Shown: in pieces, positions 20,992-33,387 of the stretch
Layout of the letters: every line of letters begins with the position of its first letter
How positions within the stretch are numbered: position 1 is the stretch's first letter
Source: Siphlonurus alternatus
Taxonomy: Eukaryota; Arthropoda; Insecta; Ephemeroptera; Siphlonuridae
DNA length: 64,000 nucleotides
Direction of reading: 5' to 3'
Assembly (NCBI GenBank): GCA_949825025.1
Contig: OX463781.1
Coordinates: 32,811,221-32,875,220 of the forward strand
Translations under genes and position numbers: made by a program
Notes under the pieces: model-generated
The model's database searches: none
What the model saw: the letters and a program-made list of their open reading frames with translations, nothing else
What the model was told of the DNA's origin: nothing

Positions 20992-22723
20992 TGTAACGGT
21001 CGCCTACTAGTAATGACCTTACCAAGTCCTTCACACACTAGTAGGGAGTTACTTTCATCTGATTATTTGACTCACTACCTATTTCACCCTCGTAGCCAGC
21101 TATATACTCCAGGGCGATATTACAGCCTCTATATTACTCGTATATATCTCAAGGCTAAAGCTACTAGATAGGCAAGAGTCTTCAGGAATACACCGAATTT
21201 GTCATGGTACTTTAATATTTATTGTTGCTTTGGATAATACAGGTCAGGTAAATCTTAATAAAATATACAGAAAATAGCCCAGAAAACTCTATAACACAAT
21301 ATGTGACAGAAATATGAAATTTGAAGTTGAAAATTGAGCAAAACTTTACTTTAGATTAAAAAGAAAATATCAACATATGGATTCACCCTCCAAACGTGGC
21401 TCGACCTTGACAGGGGCTTCACGCTGGGGCCTGGCTTAACGCTTAAAGCTTTCCACACTAGAAAAGCGATTAGGAAACTATAGGTTTCCTTGCGCCCAAT
21501 TGACCTTCAGACAACCTCTCACTGAGGAGCTTTAAAGCGGCTTACACACGCTCAAGTGCAATACCAGTGACCTTCAAATGACCTTCAAGTGAAGGTTTTG
21601 AGAGCGGCTGATGACTCGCTCTGGTCTTCAACCAGTGACTTTGATTTGACCTTCAAGTGAAGGTTTTGAGAGCGGCTGATGACTCGCTCAGGTCTTCAAC
21701 CAGTGACCTTGACTTGACCTTCAAGTGAAGGTTTTGAGAGAGGCTGATGACTCGCTCAATGTCAACTGGTATGACCTTTGGCTCACCTCTAAGTGAGACC
21801 TTGGGAGCGGCAGATACCTCGCTCAATGTCAACTGGTATGACCTTTGGCTCACCTCTAAGTGAGACCTTGGGAGCGGCAGATACTTCGCTCAATGTCAAC
21901 TGGTATGACCTTTGGCTCACCTCCAAGTGAGGGCCTAATATTTGCAAGTTCAACTTGCTAGGTCAGTTTATTAGGAGTGTGCAGGCCACACTCCCCAAAG
22001 CCAGTGAGCTTTTCTGCTCGAGCAAAAGCTTATATGCATCCAACAGCATAGGAGGGGGCTAAGCCACGCCCTCTCAGCACTCAGCAGCAGCGTCGTCTGC
22101 TAGAAGCTAGGGCGCCCGCAACGCCACCATAGCAGCAGCGTCATCTGCTAGAAGCTAGGGCGCCCGCAACGCCACCATAGCAGCAGCGTCATCTGCTAGA
22201 AGCTTTGGCACCACAACGCCATCTCACAGATTTTATGTGAACCACTTATGAAGTCATATTTATATAATTACCATAAAATATATTATTATATATTTTTACC
22301 AATGCTGAAAATAATACATGATTAGTTACATAATTATTATTACTATATTATTCTGATTTACAATTTAAGCAACTTTTATTACCATTAATAATAATATTAA
22401 CCTTATAAAATTGGTCGATGATCGTATCAAAACTTGGCATGCATATTTACATTTTATATTTAACCCATTAAATAATACTTTAAACAGACAAAAATTATAT
22501 GGATATTTTAGATTGAAATATGAAGAATTCACTAAACATAATTTAAATAGCTGATGGTCTTTAAATACTTCAAATACTTACAGTTTGAGAACAAGTTCAC
22601 CAAACCCAGCCGGCAATAACATATGACTCGACGTCAGCATAAAACACGAGACAAATGCCGCGCGAGATACGCTCGCTTGAAAAACCCGCACAATATTTAA
22701 ACACTTTTAATACCATCGCTACA
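20992..22723. mobile_element. Solo LTR (1732 bp) in the LINE
   Basis: Starts TGTAACGGTCGCC, ends CGCTACA (TG...CA) and is flanked by the 4-bp duplication TGCT at 20988-20991 and 22724-22727, as for Gypsy-type LTR elements. Inside are tandem repeats: units of about 65 bp with GACCTTCAAGTGAAGGTTTT (about 21580-21925), and a 48-bp unit with CGTCATCTGCTAGAAGC (about 22085-22205). No coding region is seen. The two LTRs of the parent presumably recombined, leaving one. Confidence 0.82.
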
Positions 22724-22934
22724 TGCTGTAGTTAAATATGTAGCAGAGGAAATTTGTGAACCTCTGAGTGTAATAATTTCATGTCTCATTATTGACGGTA
22801 TTTTTCCTAGTGTATTAAAAACAGCAAAGATAACACCGTATCCGAAGTTACTGTTATCATTCTTAGAATCACATTATAGACCGTTAGCACAATTATCTGT
22901 ATTTTCTAAACTCATTGAATTTGCTGCTAAAGAT

Positions 22935-24218
22935 ATGGTGCAGAACTTCTGCACTGCTAAAAACATTTTTTCTCCCTGTCAACATGGATTTACAAAATTA
23001 TGTTCTATAACAACAGCAGTGACTGAGCTAGTAAATGAAGTTAACAAGCAGCATGAACTAAAAAATTATTTACTTGCTGTGTTTGTTGATTTAAAAAAAG
23101 CATTTGATGTTGTTGATCATAAATTATTATTTGCAAAACTTGAGTTTAATGGTATACGAGGAAACTGTCTATCTTTTTTTGAGTCGTATCTAAGCCAAAG
23201 AACACAATATGTTTTTGTAAGTGATACTAATGATAAAGGTGAGCAAAAATCATTTAAATCAGAAAAATTAAACTGTAATCATGGAGTTCCACAAGGTTCT
23301 GTACTTGGGCCTTTACTTTTTGTTCTATTTATTAATGATTTAGAAATAGCTCTCAAAGGTGTCTGCAGACTTATTCTGTATGCAGATGATATTGTATTGC
23401 TTATTATTGGCAAGAATCTTGAGGAACTTATAAAAAATCAGGCTTTTGCTATGAAAATTCTCGAAGAGTATCTCAACAATAACTATCTTGTAATAAATCA
23501 TTTAAAAACTAATTATATGCTGTTCAATAGATCTGTTAATACTAAGACACAATTTGAATCATTGACAAATATCAAACTGGTCTCAAACTGTAAATATCTT
23601 GGAATAATAATTGATGACAAATTGTCCTGGCAAACACATATTGCTGACCTAAATAAGAAACTGGCCAAAACTAATTTTGCAATGAATCAATTACGAAAAG
23701 TGTGTAATTTAGAAACGTTAAAAAAAGTATACTATGGCTATGTGTATTCTATTATTACCTATGGAGTTCTATTGTGGGGTTCATCTGCCCATGCTGACAG
23801 TGTTTTTGTTTGCCAAAAAAAAATTATTAGAAGTATGATTCAAGCAAAAGCCAGACAAAGTTGTAAAAAAATATGGGAGCAACTTAATATATTGAATTTT
23901 CCAAGTATTTGTATTTTTTTTATGATAATGTATGTTAAAAGAAACTATTCTATGTTTGAAATTAATAGAAATATTACTGGACATAATACTAGGCAGTCAA
24001 ACCTAATCCATAAAAAATATGGAGCTTACGAGCAAACTAAAAGAGATCATTTCCTTCTGAGCTCGTTATTGTATAATAAACTTCCTGATTCTTTAAAACA
24101 AATTGAAAGTATATCAATTTTTAAGACACAATTGTTTACTTATCTTATTAAAAAGAATTGTTATTCTATTCACAAGAAAAATATTAATAATGAACGTGTC
24201 AATTCTTATTTCTTATAA
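22935..24218 (+). pseudogene. LINE ORF2 fragment (reverse transcriptase), 427 codons
   Basis: This is the open part of the LINE after the solo LTR. It holds RT blocks with FVDLKKAFDVVDHKLL, GVPQGSVLGPLL and the catalytic YADD, then the post-RT region. The ATG at its start is internal to the original protein. Without an endonuclease it cannot be autonomous. Confidence 0.85.
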
Positions 24219-24602
24219 TCTTTGTTTTATATATATTGGAATTATTTGTATATTATAAATTGTATGTATGTATTGTTTTACTAATTTCTTTTTGTGTTTT
24301 CAGATATTAAATAACTGTATAATGTAGTCACAATGTACCAACTGGTATTTAATGTGAATAAATAAATAAATAAATATACTAGCTCCTAAAGGCCCAGCTC
24401 TGTTCGAAGTCTGTCACTTCTATCAGATTCGTCTGTTGGCTAGCTGTGTTCCCAGCCGCGCGTTGTCCCATATATACAGTCTTTCAAATAACCTATATAG
24501 TAGCTATACTTTTGTATAATTGAATTATGTTTGGGTCCCGCAGTATGGCGCTGGTAATTTTTGTATGCTTTTAATGTATATATATATATATATATATATA
24601 TA

Positions 24603-24777
24603 CCCTAGTCGAAAAATAAGAGTGCTAAGTGGTAATTTGAGCAGTAGTCAAGTAGTTGACTACTTGTTTTTAAGTAGTCAACTACTTAAAACAAGTAGTT
24701 GATTACTTTAAAACAAGTAGTCAACTACTTGACTACTGCTCAAATTACCACTTAGCACTCTTATTTTTCGACTAGGG
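24603..24777. mobile_element. Palindromic MITE flanked by TA
   Basis: A 175-bp element that is almost a perfect palindrome: CCCTAGTCGAAAAATAAGAG at the left and its reverse complement at the right, with TA on both sides. The inner AAGTAGTCAACTACTT repeats are themselves palindromic. The right flank is the RTE-like LINE and the left a TA microsatellite (24577-24602). Confidence 0.85.
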
Positions 24778-24779
24778 TA

Positions 24780-25116
24780 CTAGGATGGATGGAGTGAGAA
24801 ACACATGGGTCATGAATGGTGGGGAGTGAAAGAATTAAAGCGTAATTGACAAGTATATGAACGAAGTACACTACGTTGGTTAAATTTGGACATGTTGAGA
24901 GAATGGGTGATGAACGAATTGCAAAACAGGTGTTTAAAGGTAGTGTACAAGGCATGAAAGGATTAGGTAGACCTAAAAAGGTTTGGTTGGATGTGATTGC
25001 ACAATGTTTGAAGAACAGAAGTGTTAAAAGTACACAGTGTAATAGAGAGTGCAGGAGGCAAAAGGCAAAAGAGTGTTATGAGTATTTCTGAAGCAAGTGG
25101 AGTATGCTAGAATCGG
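24780..25116 (+). mobile_element. RTE-like LINE fragment, left part
   Basis: Nearly matches the copy at 5080-5395: VERMGDERIAKQVFKGSVQG, GRPKKVWLDVI and CRRQK are recognisable, with small indels breaking the frame. It is interrupted by the hAT-like element at 25117 and resumes at 26391. Confidence 0.8.
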
Positions 25117-26390
25117 CAGGGGCGATCGGTCCATAGATGCGAAGAATGCACTGCATGACCAACACAGATGGGAATGATGGGATTTTTTTTATTGTCTTTT
25201 GGTGCTCCAAGCATATAATTTTCATTAGTTTGAATTTATAATTTTGAATAAAATCCCGCTGATCTTATTCTCGCTTGTCTTCGTATTTTTTCGCGATTCA
25301 AGACTGCGGCCCGAGTGATCGCAGTCATCACTACGTCACTAGAACCGGATCTAGCCAATAGCAAAGGCGCAAAATGAGATGGTGGGTGGGGTGGGCTATG
25401 GTAAAAATAATAGCTGGTGAAGCGCTGTATTCAGAGCCTCCTCAACCAATCAAAATCAGATGACGAGAAACTTTGATATTCATATTCGAAAATATTTAAT
25501 ATTTTAATAAATAAATAAGTATGTTACTCTTTTAAAATAAAAATATCAATTATGAAATTACCACATTTATTCTAATTTTTAAATTACCTAGTCTGTAGTC
25601 TCATAGTCTCTAGTCTGATTTTTTTGATAGAAAAAATATTCTTTGCAAGCTAGCGCCATATATATGCTGTGTTGCAAAAACGAACTACTTAGTAGTTAGT
25701 AAAGTTCGCAAGCTAGTACGGAAGCGCACACGTCTGGTTCTGTTCAGTGATGCCTGCGATGTATTTTGCTTGTGTTATGCGTGTCTACTGTATAATTTAG
25801 GGAGTTTCTTTAAACTGTGTGAAATATACCTAATATAATAAGTTGACAAATTTATTGATAGTTCACCAAAAAGAGCGTCGTCTATATATGAAATTTTATA
25901 TTTAGTAAGTTTGTTTTACATTGACATATGGTAGAATAAAAATTATACTTATTATAATTTAGGAGCAACGGAAAATAAGAAATAAGACTTTATAATTTGC
26001 ACCGTTGATTAAAAAGAATGAAAAATATATACATTTAAAATTAGTAAATTAGTAAATTAACTTTTTTTTTTAGAATACGGCAAAAATATTAAAGAAACAA
26101 AAACATCATCGATCATGGTAGGCGGTTATAAAAAAAAAATCAAAGTTTTTATTGATTTTTAATAAAATAATACTGGATTGATAATTTTAGGAATCATATA
26201 AAACTTTGAATCATGTTTCTGGAGTGTTAATTTTGAACTTCAAAATTTATCTGCCACGCCCCTTTTTTAGAAAAAATCGCGCCTGCGGCGGGCTGTACGG
26301 GGGGCACGGCCCCCCGGACCCCCCTTTGGCATTTTATTCTCGTCGTTTTCAATGCGCATGACTATGTAGTAAGGTCACCGATCGCCACTG
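25117..26390. mobile_element. Non-autonomous hAT-like element (1274 bp)
   Basis: Ends CAGGGGCGATCGGT and ACCGATCGCCACTG, flanked by 8-bp copies AGAATCGG and AGAATCGA. The sister LINE copy at about 5394 shows the empty site AGAATCGA. No transposase frame. The GC-rich stretch at 26225-26335 resembles the reverse complement of 26640-26710 in the next element. Confidence 0.88.
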
Positions 26391-26498
26391 AGAATCGAGT
26401 GCTTTGGAGGGCAATTTGTAGACGGCCGAACGGGCCGAGCTAGGTAATAATGCTGCTGGCTTGCCCCGTAAAGGGATATGGCGTCATGTTATGTATGT
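26391..26498 (+). mobile_element. RTE-like LINE fragment, right part
   Basis: Continues the LINE with AATCGAGTGCTTTGGAGGGC and the 3' end GGGATATGGCGTCATGTTAT, as in the copy at 5390-5490, then passes into TATG, TG and TA microsatellites. Confidence 0.8.
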
Positions 26499-26499
26499 A

Positions 26500-26574
<75 letters not shown>
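26499..26574. repeat. TG then TA microsatellite
   Basis: About 10 TG units followed by about 28 TA units, at the left edge of the hAT-like element. A TA block at 50166-50250 abuts the right edge. Confidence 0.95.
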
Positions 26575-26577
<3 letters not shown>

Positions 26578-27041
26578 GGGGCGGCTCGTGCCCCTTTTCC
26601 GTGGGGGTGCTGCCTGACATGGGACCAGCAGAACACCATGGGGGGGTTTGGGGAGCGGAGCCCCCCAATGGCCCGCCACAGGCGCGATTTTTTTTAAGGA
26701 CACGCCCCTTTTTTAGGGTAAAATTATGACAAAATCATATAATAATGCTCTCAACAAAGAAGCAGAAATTATCTAAAAACAAAAAATGCATGCATTTTAT
26801 TTATAATTTGTTATGACATGCACTTATGCGAGCCCTTTTGAAATCGTGATTGAATGTTTCAAACTTAATATAATATCCAATTTTTAATTATTATTTTTAA
26901 TTCATAAGTCCTTTCACGTGGTAAGAAACATATATAAAAATAAATATTGTTTTTAGCCTTTTTTTAAATAATAGTGTCAATCAAACTGCATTGTTAATAT
27001 GAAACCTGAATGTCTGGTATAATTTTTACGCAATGTATATA

Positions 27042-27852
27042 ATGAACATCAAATAAATCGATCATGGTATATACAATATGTACAAAATTAGGCGACAACC
27101 AGAATCTAATATAAATTTTTAAAGACAAAATTTAATAAAAAAATAAAAAAATGAATTTTTTATAAGAAAAAATTGCATTATTAAACATTATTTCAATATT
27201 ATTAGTATTTATTTAATTGAGAAAAAAATAATCGTAATCCTGTTAAGGTAGGGATAACACGGATCAGCTGACCTAATGCTAAAAAAATCTCAGTCATGAA
27301 AATTAGGAAAAAAAAATAGAAATGTTCTCCTCTATATCGCCTATCAGTATAGCTAAATTATCAGGTATACAAAACTGAGCTACTTTTTGAGTTATTAATT
27401 TTTAAAGTTGTTTTAATGTTGACTAATTTAACATGGAGATGGAGAAATGAAACTTCCATGCTAAATTAGTCAACATTAAAAATTAATAACTCGAAAACTA
27501 GCTCGAATTTGTGTACCTGATATTTTAGCTATATACTGATAGGGGATAGAGGAGAATATTTTATTAATACTTTTTTTTTTCATAATTTTCATGAATGAGA
27601 TTTTTTTAGCATTGGGTAGCTGATTCGTGTTATCTCTACCTTAACAGGATTACGATTATTTTTTTCTCAATTAAATAAATACTAATAATAATGAAATAAT
27701 GTTTAATAATGAAATTTTTTCTTATAAAAATTTCATTTCTTATTTTTTTATTAAATTTTGTCTTTAAAAATTTATATTAGATTCTGGTTGTCGCCTAATT
27801 TTGTACATAATATATTATTGTATATACCATGATCGATTTATTTGATGTTCAT
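27042..27852. mobile_element. 811-bp near-perfect palindrome
   Basis: Two arms of about 390 bp are near-exact reverse complements around a centre near 27447. The ends are ATGAACATCAAATAAATCGA and its reverse complement. No target duplication or coding content is visible. It behaves as a fold-back or MITE-like element within the hAT-like host. Confidence 0.8.
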
Positions 27853-28708
27853 GCAGTTCTGATCACCCTATATTATAATTACGACACATCGGTATAATTG
27901 CATGGCTTGAGCGCGCATATGATAAACCTCTCGAGCGGTATAACAGATCAAAGATCCCAATTTTTTTATCATTGTTTTATTTTTTTTTTTAGCCATGCAA
28001 TATTTCTTTGATTACTATCGCATATTTGCTGCTAAATAATGTACTGCCGGTTCACGCAAACCCGGGAAAATAAAAGCTATATATTTTTCTCATCCTGGAG
28101 TATAGTTAACGTTTTCTTATATTTTGTATACTCGTACACTTTTACAACTTGTTTTTGTTTTATTAATTGTTTTATTTTTATGTTTGAATTTTCACATTAA
28201 TGGTATAAAATGCGCGTAGTGAATAATTAATAAATAAATAGCTCCCATGTATATCGACTTGTTCCTGCATGGTAAAAACTTATAATTTATAATAAAATAC
28301 ATGGGCGCGATTCACGAACGAATTAAATTATCCAGATTTCTCACTTAATTAATTCGATCGACGTTTAGTGCCATTTGCCATGAGTTAGACTGGCGCTAAC
28401 TGCGTGGTTAGTAAGAAACCTGTTGTTGTCGTTGTTCGAACGTGAGATATCTCACGATTGTTACATGCATGCACAACTTAATTTTCAAAAGACAAGTGTT
28501 GGTTCTTTTGGGACAGTCATACTTTTATTAAAGTAAAATAAAAGTGCTGGTCTTCATTCCTCAGATGCTTCAATATATTTAGTCAATCTTTGTTAGTATA
28601 TTCACTGATGAATGTAATTAAAATTTTGTTAATCTGCTCAATGAAACCATATTACAGGAAATGTCTTCGAAGTGTTGTTCAAATTATTCCCGCATGTCAA
28701 GCTCATTG

Positions 28709-31700
28709 TGTAAGATATAATCAGGGTTATATTCTAAATTTTAAAAGGACAAATAATAATAATAAAAGGAGGTGATACTAAGTAACTGCACCTTTTTCTT
28801 CATAACGATTTAATTATAAAATCATGAGTTAGTTATATTTGAACAATTTTATTACAAATATTATAAGTTAACAGATATATTAAATTGAAATAATAATAAC
28901 TTAGTAATAACAGCACAACCATTTTCTTCTACAGATTAAATTATAACGGTAATAAAAAGCTTAAGTGTATTACATAAAACTGATAAATTAATAATAACTT
29001 TGACTTAACATAATTAAAATGCTGAACTAATTTTGTTATGAGAAATAACAAATTTTAACTTTATAAACTTCTTGAATTAACATAATTAAAATGCTGAACT
29101 AATTTTGTTATAAGAAATAACAAATTTTAACTTTATAAACTTCTTGACTTAACATAATTAAAATGCTGAACTAATTTTGTTATAAGAAATAACAAATTTT
29201 AACTTTATAAACTTCTTGACTTAACATAATTAAAAGGCTGAACTAATTTTGTTATAAGAAATAACAAATTTTAACTTTATAAACTTCTGACTTAACATAA
29301 TTAAAATGCTGAACTAATTTTGTTATAAGAAATAACAAATTTTAACTTTATAAACTTCTTGACTTAACATAATTAAAAGGCTGAACTAATTTTGTTATAA
29401 GAAATAACAAATTTTAACTTTATAAACTTCTTGACTTAACATAATTAAAATGCTGAACTAATTTTGTTATAAGAAATAACAAATTTTAACTTCATAAACT
29501 TCTTGTTTTAACATAATTAAAAGGCTGAACTAATTTTGTTGTAAGAAATAACAAATTTTAACTTTATAAACTTCTTGACTTAACATAATTAAAAGGCTGA
29601 ACTAATTTTGTTATAAGAAATAACAAATTTTAACTTTATAAACTTCTTGACTTAACATAATTAAAAGGCTGAACTAATTTTGTTATAAGAAATAACAAAT
29701 TTTAACTTCATAAACTCTCTTGACTTAACATAATTAAGAGGCTGAATTAATTTTGTTATAAGAAATAACAAACTTTAACCTTATAAACTCCCTTGATTAA
29801 ACTTAATTAAAAGACTGAACTAATTTGTCATAAGCATAAGAAGTAACTTGACTTAATTTAATAAACTCTCTGGACGGACTAATATGATTGAAAAGCTGAA
29901 CTAATTTTAAGATAGGAAATAACAAACCTAAATTCTATAAATTTCCTCATAATAGATAATGAAATAATTTAACTGTAATAAATGGCGTTATTTGAAAGCC
30001 ATTTGTCAGATATTAATTCCTGTAATATAGTAATTAAAAAAAAGCCTAATGTTTGAGGCTGAACTAATTTTAAGATAGGAAATAACAAGCCTAAATTAAT
30101 TCTATAAATTTCCTCATAATATATAATAAATAATTTAACTATAATAAATGGCGTTATTTGAAAGCCATTTGTCAGACATTAAGTCCTATAAGATAGTAAT
30201 TAAAAAAGCCTAATATTTTGTGATTATTTCCATGTATTATCAAAAAAGGCCTTAAATAGGAAATGAGGTCAATTGTGAACTTGTTTTGGGCGTAGCCACG
30301 AACCAAAACATTGATTTTCTTGGCTGACCATCACCTGATATGTAGAGTCTGGACTCGCTGCAGTAGGGTCAGAACCAAGCCATCTTCCCGAGCCCCCATC
30401 GAGAAGGGGTATAAGTGGGCGTGAACTATGCTGGCCAGGAGGGCTGTGGGGAGCAGCGCGTGCCGTCACGCTTGTGCGGGTGGCCACGCGCACCGGGGGA
30501 AGAAGCGTCGCTAAATATCACTCTCCCCTCCACCATGCAGTACAAGAGGAGAAACTTCATACAACGTACACCCCACCCTCCGTACGTAAAGCCAGAACGA
30601 CATACCGTGTTACATTACCCTCCCCTCAACTGATCTCCAAACCATAAGCGTCAGGAAGTAATGCGATTCTAAATTGTCCTCCCCTCCACGGTTCTCCGAT
30701 GGATGAGCGCCCGGAAGATGTACTAGGATACCTCCTCCGGGATACGAGGACCAGAAGGGAGAATCGAACTACGTACTTACACACTTCTTCAACATACAAA
30801 TACGGTTAAAGAAGCAGCTTATATTCCACAACCCATCTACCAGATGAACACCACGAGTACCGAAGACTATGCAATACTACATTACCCCCCACCCTTCTTT
30901 ACTACATGCGCACCTAGAAGACTATGCAATACTACATTACCCCCCACCATCTTCTACTGCCAGATGAACACCGCGAGTACCAGTAAGATATATTACACCA
31001 TACATTACCCCCACCCTTCTTTACTACATGCGCACCTAGAAGACTATGTAATACTGCATTACCCCCCACCCATGTTCAATGCTACATGACTACTCCCCCC
31101 CCTTTCTCTTCTAACCTATGAACACCATGAGGACCAGTAAGCCATATGCTACACATTAACCCCCACCCTTCTTCAATACATGAGCACCTAAAAGAGGTTA
31201 TGCAATACTACAGCGCACCTTTCCCCCATTCTAAGTACAGACCAAGGCGTTAAGTAGAGGGGGAGAATACTGCAGCATTACCTCCCACCACGGAGACTCA
31301 AGAGGACTTTACCGCAGGACTCGTTACCACCCCAGGTAATATAGGAGGATATAAGGGAAGGTGAGATGAAAATCGAGGAGTTGGCAGTCGGAGGCAGTCG
31401 GTTGGACACCTCTCCACCTGTTGAGCTCACTCTGAAGATCTACACACCACCCCCAGGATGAAAAGACTCGACTCGCTCGGACGCAATCAGCTGGCTCGCT
31501 CTGGACCACTGCAGAACAGGAGAAGACTTGAGGACCATCCAAGAGGAAGGAAGGAACGTCGTCTTTAACTTACAACGAAGCCAGAAAGGGGACATAGAAT
31601 AATTGCGTATGACTTCTTGAGAGCCAGAAAGTGGACTTTAAATATTTCAGTATAATATTTTGATTTAGTTGGTTTCTGGCGATCTTGTTGGACTGTGACG

Positions 31701-32998
31701 TCATAGCCGAGTTCTGAAACTACAACGTTTCCAAATTGAGTTCAATACAAATAACTTCAGTATTTTAATTTAATTCCTTGATAAACATCTTCGGTTAAAG
31801 TCATGTTTATTGCTATTTTATTCAGACTGTATTTAATTTCTTAAGTGACAAACTTCTGTAACCTGTGAAAATCTCTGGTGAGTTGAATAATTATATTTCT
31901 TATCTTAAACTGTCTGTGTATTTTTGGAGTGATTTACCCTGAATTGGTTAAGAAAGCATCAAAAAGATATTAATTCAGAATTATTACATGAGTAATGAGT
32001 CAGAATATCCAGAATGAACTATAAGCTTATTAGATTAACTCGCCATACATTAACTGTCAATGTTGGATCCAGTCCAGGACTTTAGCTATTTACTTCAGAC
32101 TTCAGACATAACTTCAGAATTTTCATAATAAATGCATAATTAATATTACTTGATACCTGAATTGATTTTAAAAGCTAAATAAGGAGATCCACCACAAGAC
32201 TCTTTAAACATGATTTGTCTGAATCAAGAGTCCAAACGTTAAGCTGAATTGCCACTTTATAGAATCAAGAGTCCGAACTTAAAGCTGAACTATCACTTAT
32301 AAAATCGAGAATCTAAACCTAAAGCTGAACTATCATTTAATAGAATCAAGAGTCCAGACCTCTAAGGCATCACAATCAACTCAGATAGTTTAAACAACGC
32401 ATTACTTAGAGTCCAGAAACTCTAATAGCATTATATAATTGATAAGGATATTTAGCAAAATCTAAATTTACAATTGAGAAGCAAGACCTCTGATCCGGGA
32501 CACAACGTGAATCCTACCTAGACTAAAGACTATAGACGGCCATCATGTTAGACTTGAGCTTAAGATTAGGAGACTAGAAGCAACGTAGCAAGAGGCAGGA
32601 CTCTTCCGTGAACTTGACGGCGGCGTTGACGGCTGCGTTGACGGCAGCAGATCGAGGCCATACCATACCAGGACTCTTGCGAGGTTGTTGGCGTGACGGC
32701 TGAACCAGGATCCAAAGCCAGGACCTCGTCGGGCCTAGGACCACGTCCAGTCGAGGCGACGACCAACGTCCAGCCCATACACCCGTATGAGTTATTTAAC
32801 TAATCAGAACAGGTAAGTCTCTAATTGGAGATCCGGACTCTACGTCACAAAATTATACTGTTAGAAACAAATCTAATTTAAGTAAAATGGAATAAAAATA
32901 CCGTTGTTTTTAGAAAACAACACCCAAAATTTTAGAAAGAGTATTCCGGTCTTTAACCTAATTTAGAATACAAGGTTGAGGTATCCAGGAATCTCACA
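28709..32998 (+). repeat. 5' LTR (4290 bp)
   Basis: It consists of an AT-rich part with a 70-bp tandem array (29001-29800), an imperfect duplication of about 165 bp (29893-30055 and 30056-30205, with AATGGCGTTATTTGAAAGCC), and a markedly GC-richer block (30269-31550) with repeated CATTACCCCCCACC units. Further AT-rich sequence and a second GC-rich block (32560-32780) follow. A strong splice donor AACAG|GTAAGT lies at 32812/32813, about 190 bp from the end. Short frames in it have no known motif. Confidence 0.93.
29001..29800. repeat. 70-bp tandem array in the 5' LTR
   Basis: About eleven units beginning TTGACTTAACATAATTAAAA. Each has the imperfect palindrome TTGTTATAAGAAATAACAA, able to form a hairpin with a 7-bp stem. 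Units at the right end are more diverged. Confidence 0.9.
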
Positions 32999-32999
32999 A

Positions 33000-33017
33000 T
33001 GGTGCCGTAACCAGGAT
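33000..33017 (+). promoter_or_regulatory. Primer-binding-like site
   Basis: TGGTGCCGTAACCAGGAT begins one base after the 5' LTR. The TGG complements a tRNA 3' CCA, as expected for minus-strand priming. I could not name the tRNA. Confidence 0.7.
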
Positions 33018-33387
33018 ATTTTTGCAAAACCGAAAATGTCAATTTTGTTAAATAATTAGTGAAAATTGTCTTAGAAGACATTGACTGATTGCGGAAGGGT
33101 TTATTTGGATATTCTGACCAACAAGTCTATGCTTATAGCAGTTGCCGTGGGAGTAATTAGCATTACAGTATTTTTGATGGTAATCACAATTGTTCATGAT
33201 TAATCTTTATGTTTTGCAAGGATTGAAACACAGGTGTGAAAACATGGTTACAGTGAAAATTCGTTTATTCCTCTCATCGCTACGGAGCCAATAAACAATA
33301 TTTTAATAAAGGGATCCAAAAAAATTAATTATAGAATATTAACAAATATACATTCGAATTAGAAATTAGGATATAGCAAGAAATAAA

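Larger units (their letters stand above)
20760..24370 (+). mobile_element. LINE with reverse transcriptase, split by a solo LTR
   Basis: The first part (20760-20991) gives the RT start (IANQLNDYYINS, LKNKYSCGMDDIPDA) and the second (22728-24218) gives VVKYVAEEICEPLSVII, FVDLKKAFDVVDHKLL, GVPQGSVLGPLLFVLFINDL, LYADDIVLL and the C-terminal domain. Both parts are in one frame once the LTR and one TGCT copy are removed, so the coding region was open when hit. No endonuclease domain is present, so it is 5' truncated. The 3' end GTAGTCACAATGTACCAACT and an AAAT tail end near 24375. It belongs to the Jockey/CR1-like group of non-LTR elements; the clade is uncertain. Confidence 0.88.

Noticed and set aside
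29001..29800. Regular palindromic repeats resembling a CRISPR array
   Set aside because: Units are contiguous tandem copies with no unique spacers, sit within an LTR, and the genome is eukaryotic.
30269..32778. Five short frames in the GC-rich LTR blocks
   Set aside because: They are identical in both LTRs only because the LTRs are nearly identical. They lie on both strands and have no recognised motif.
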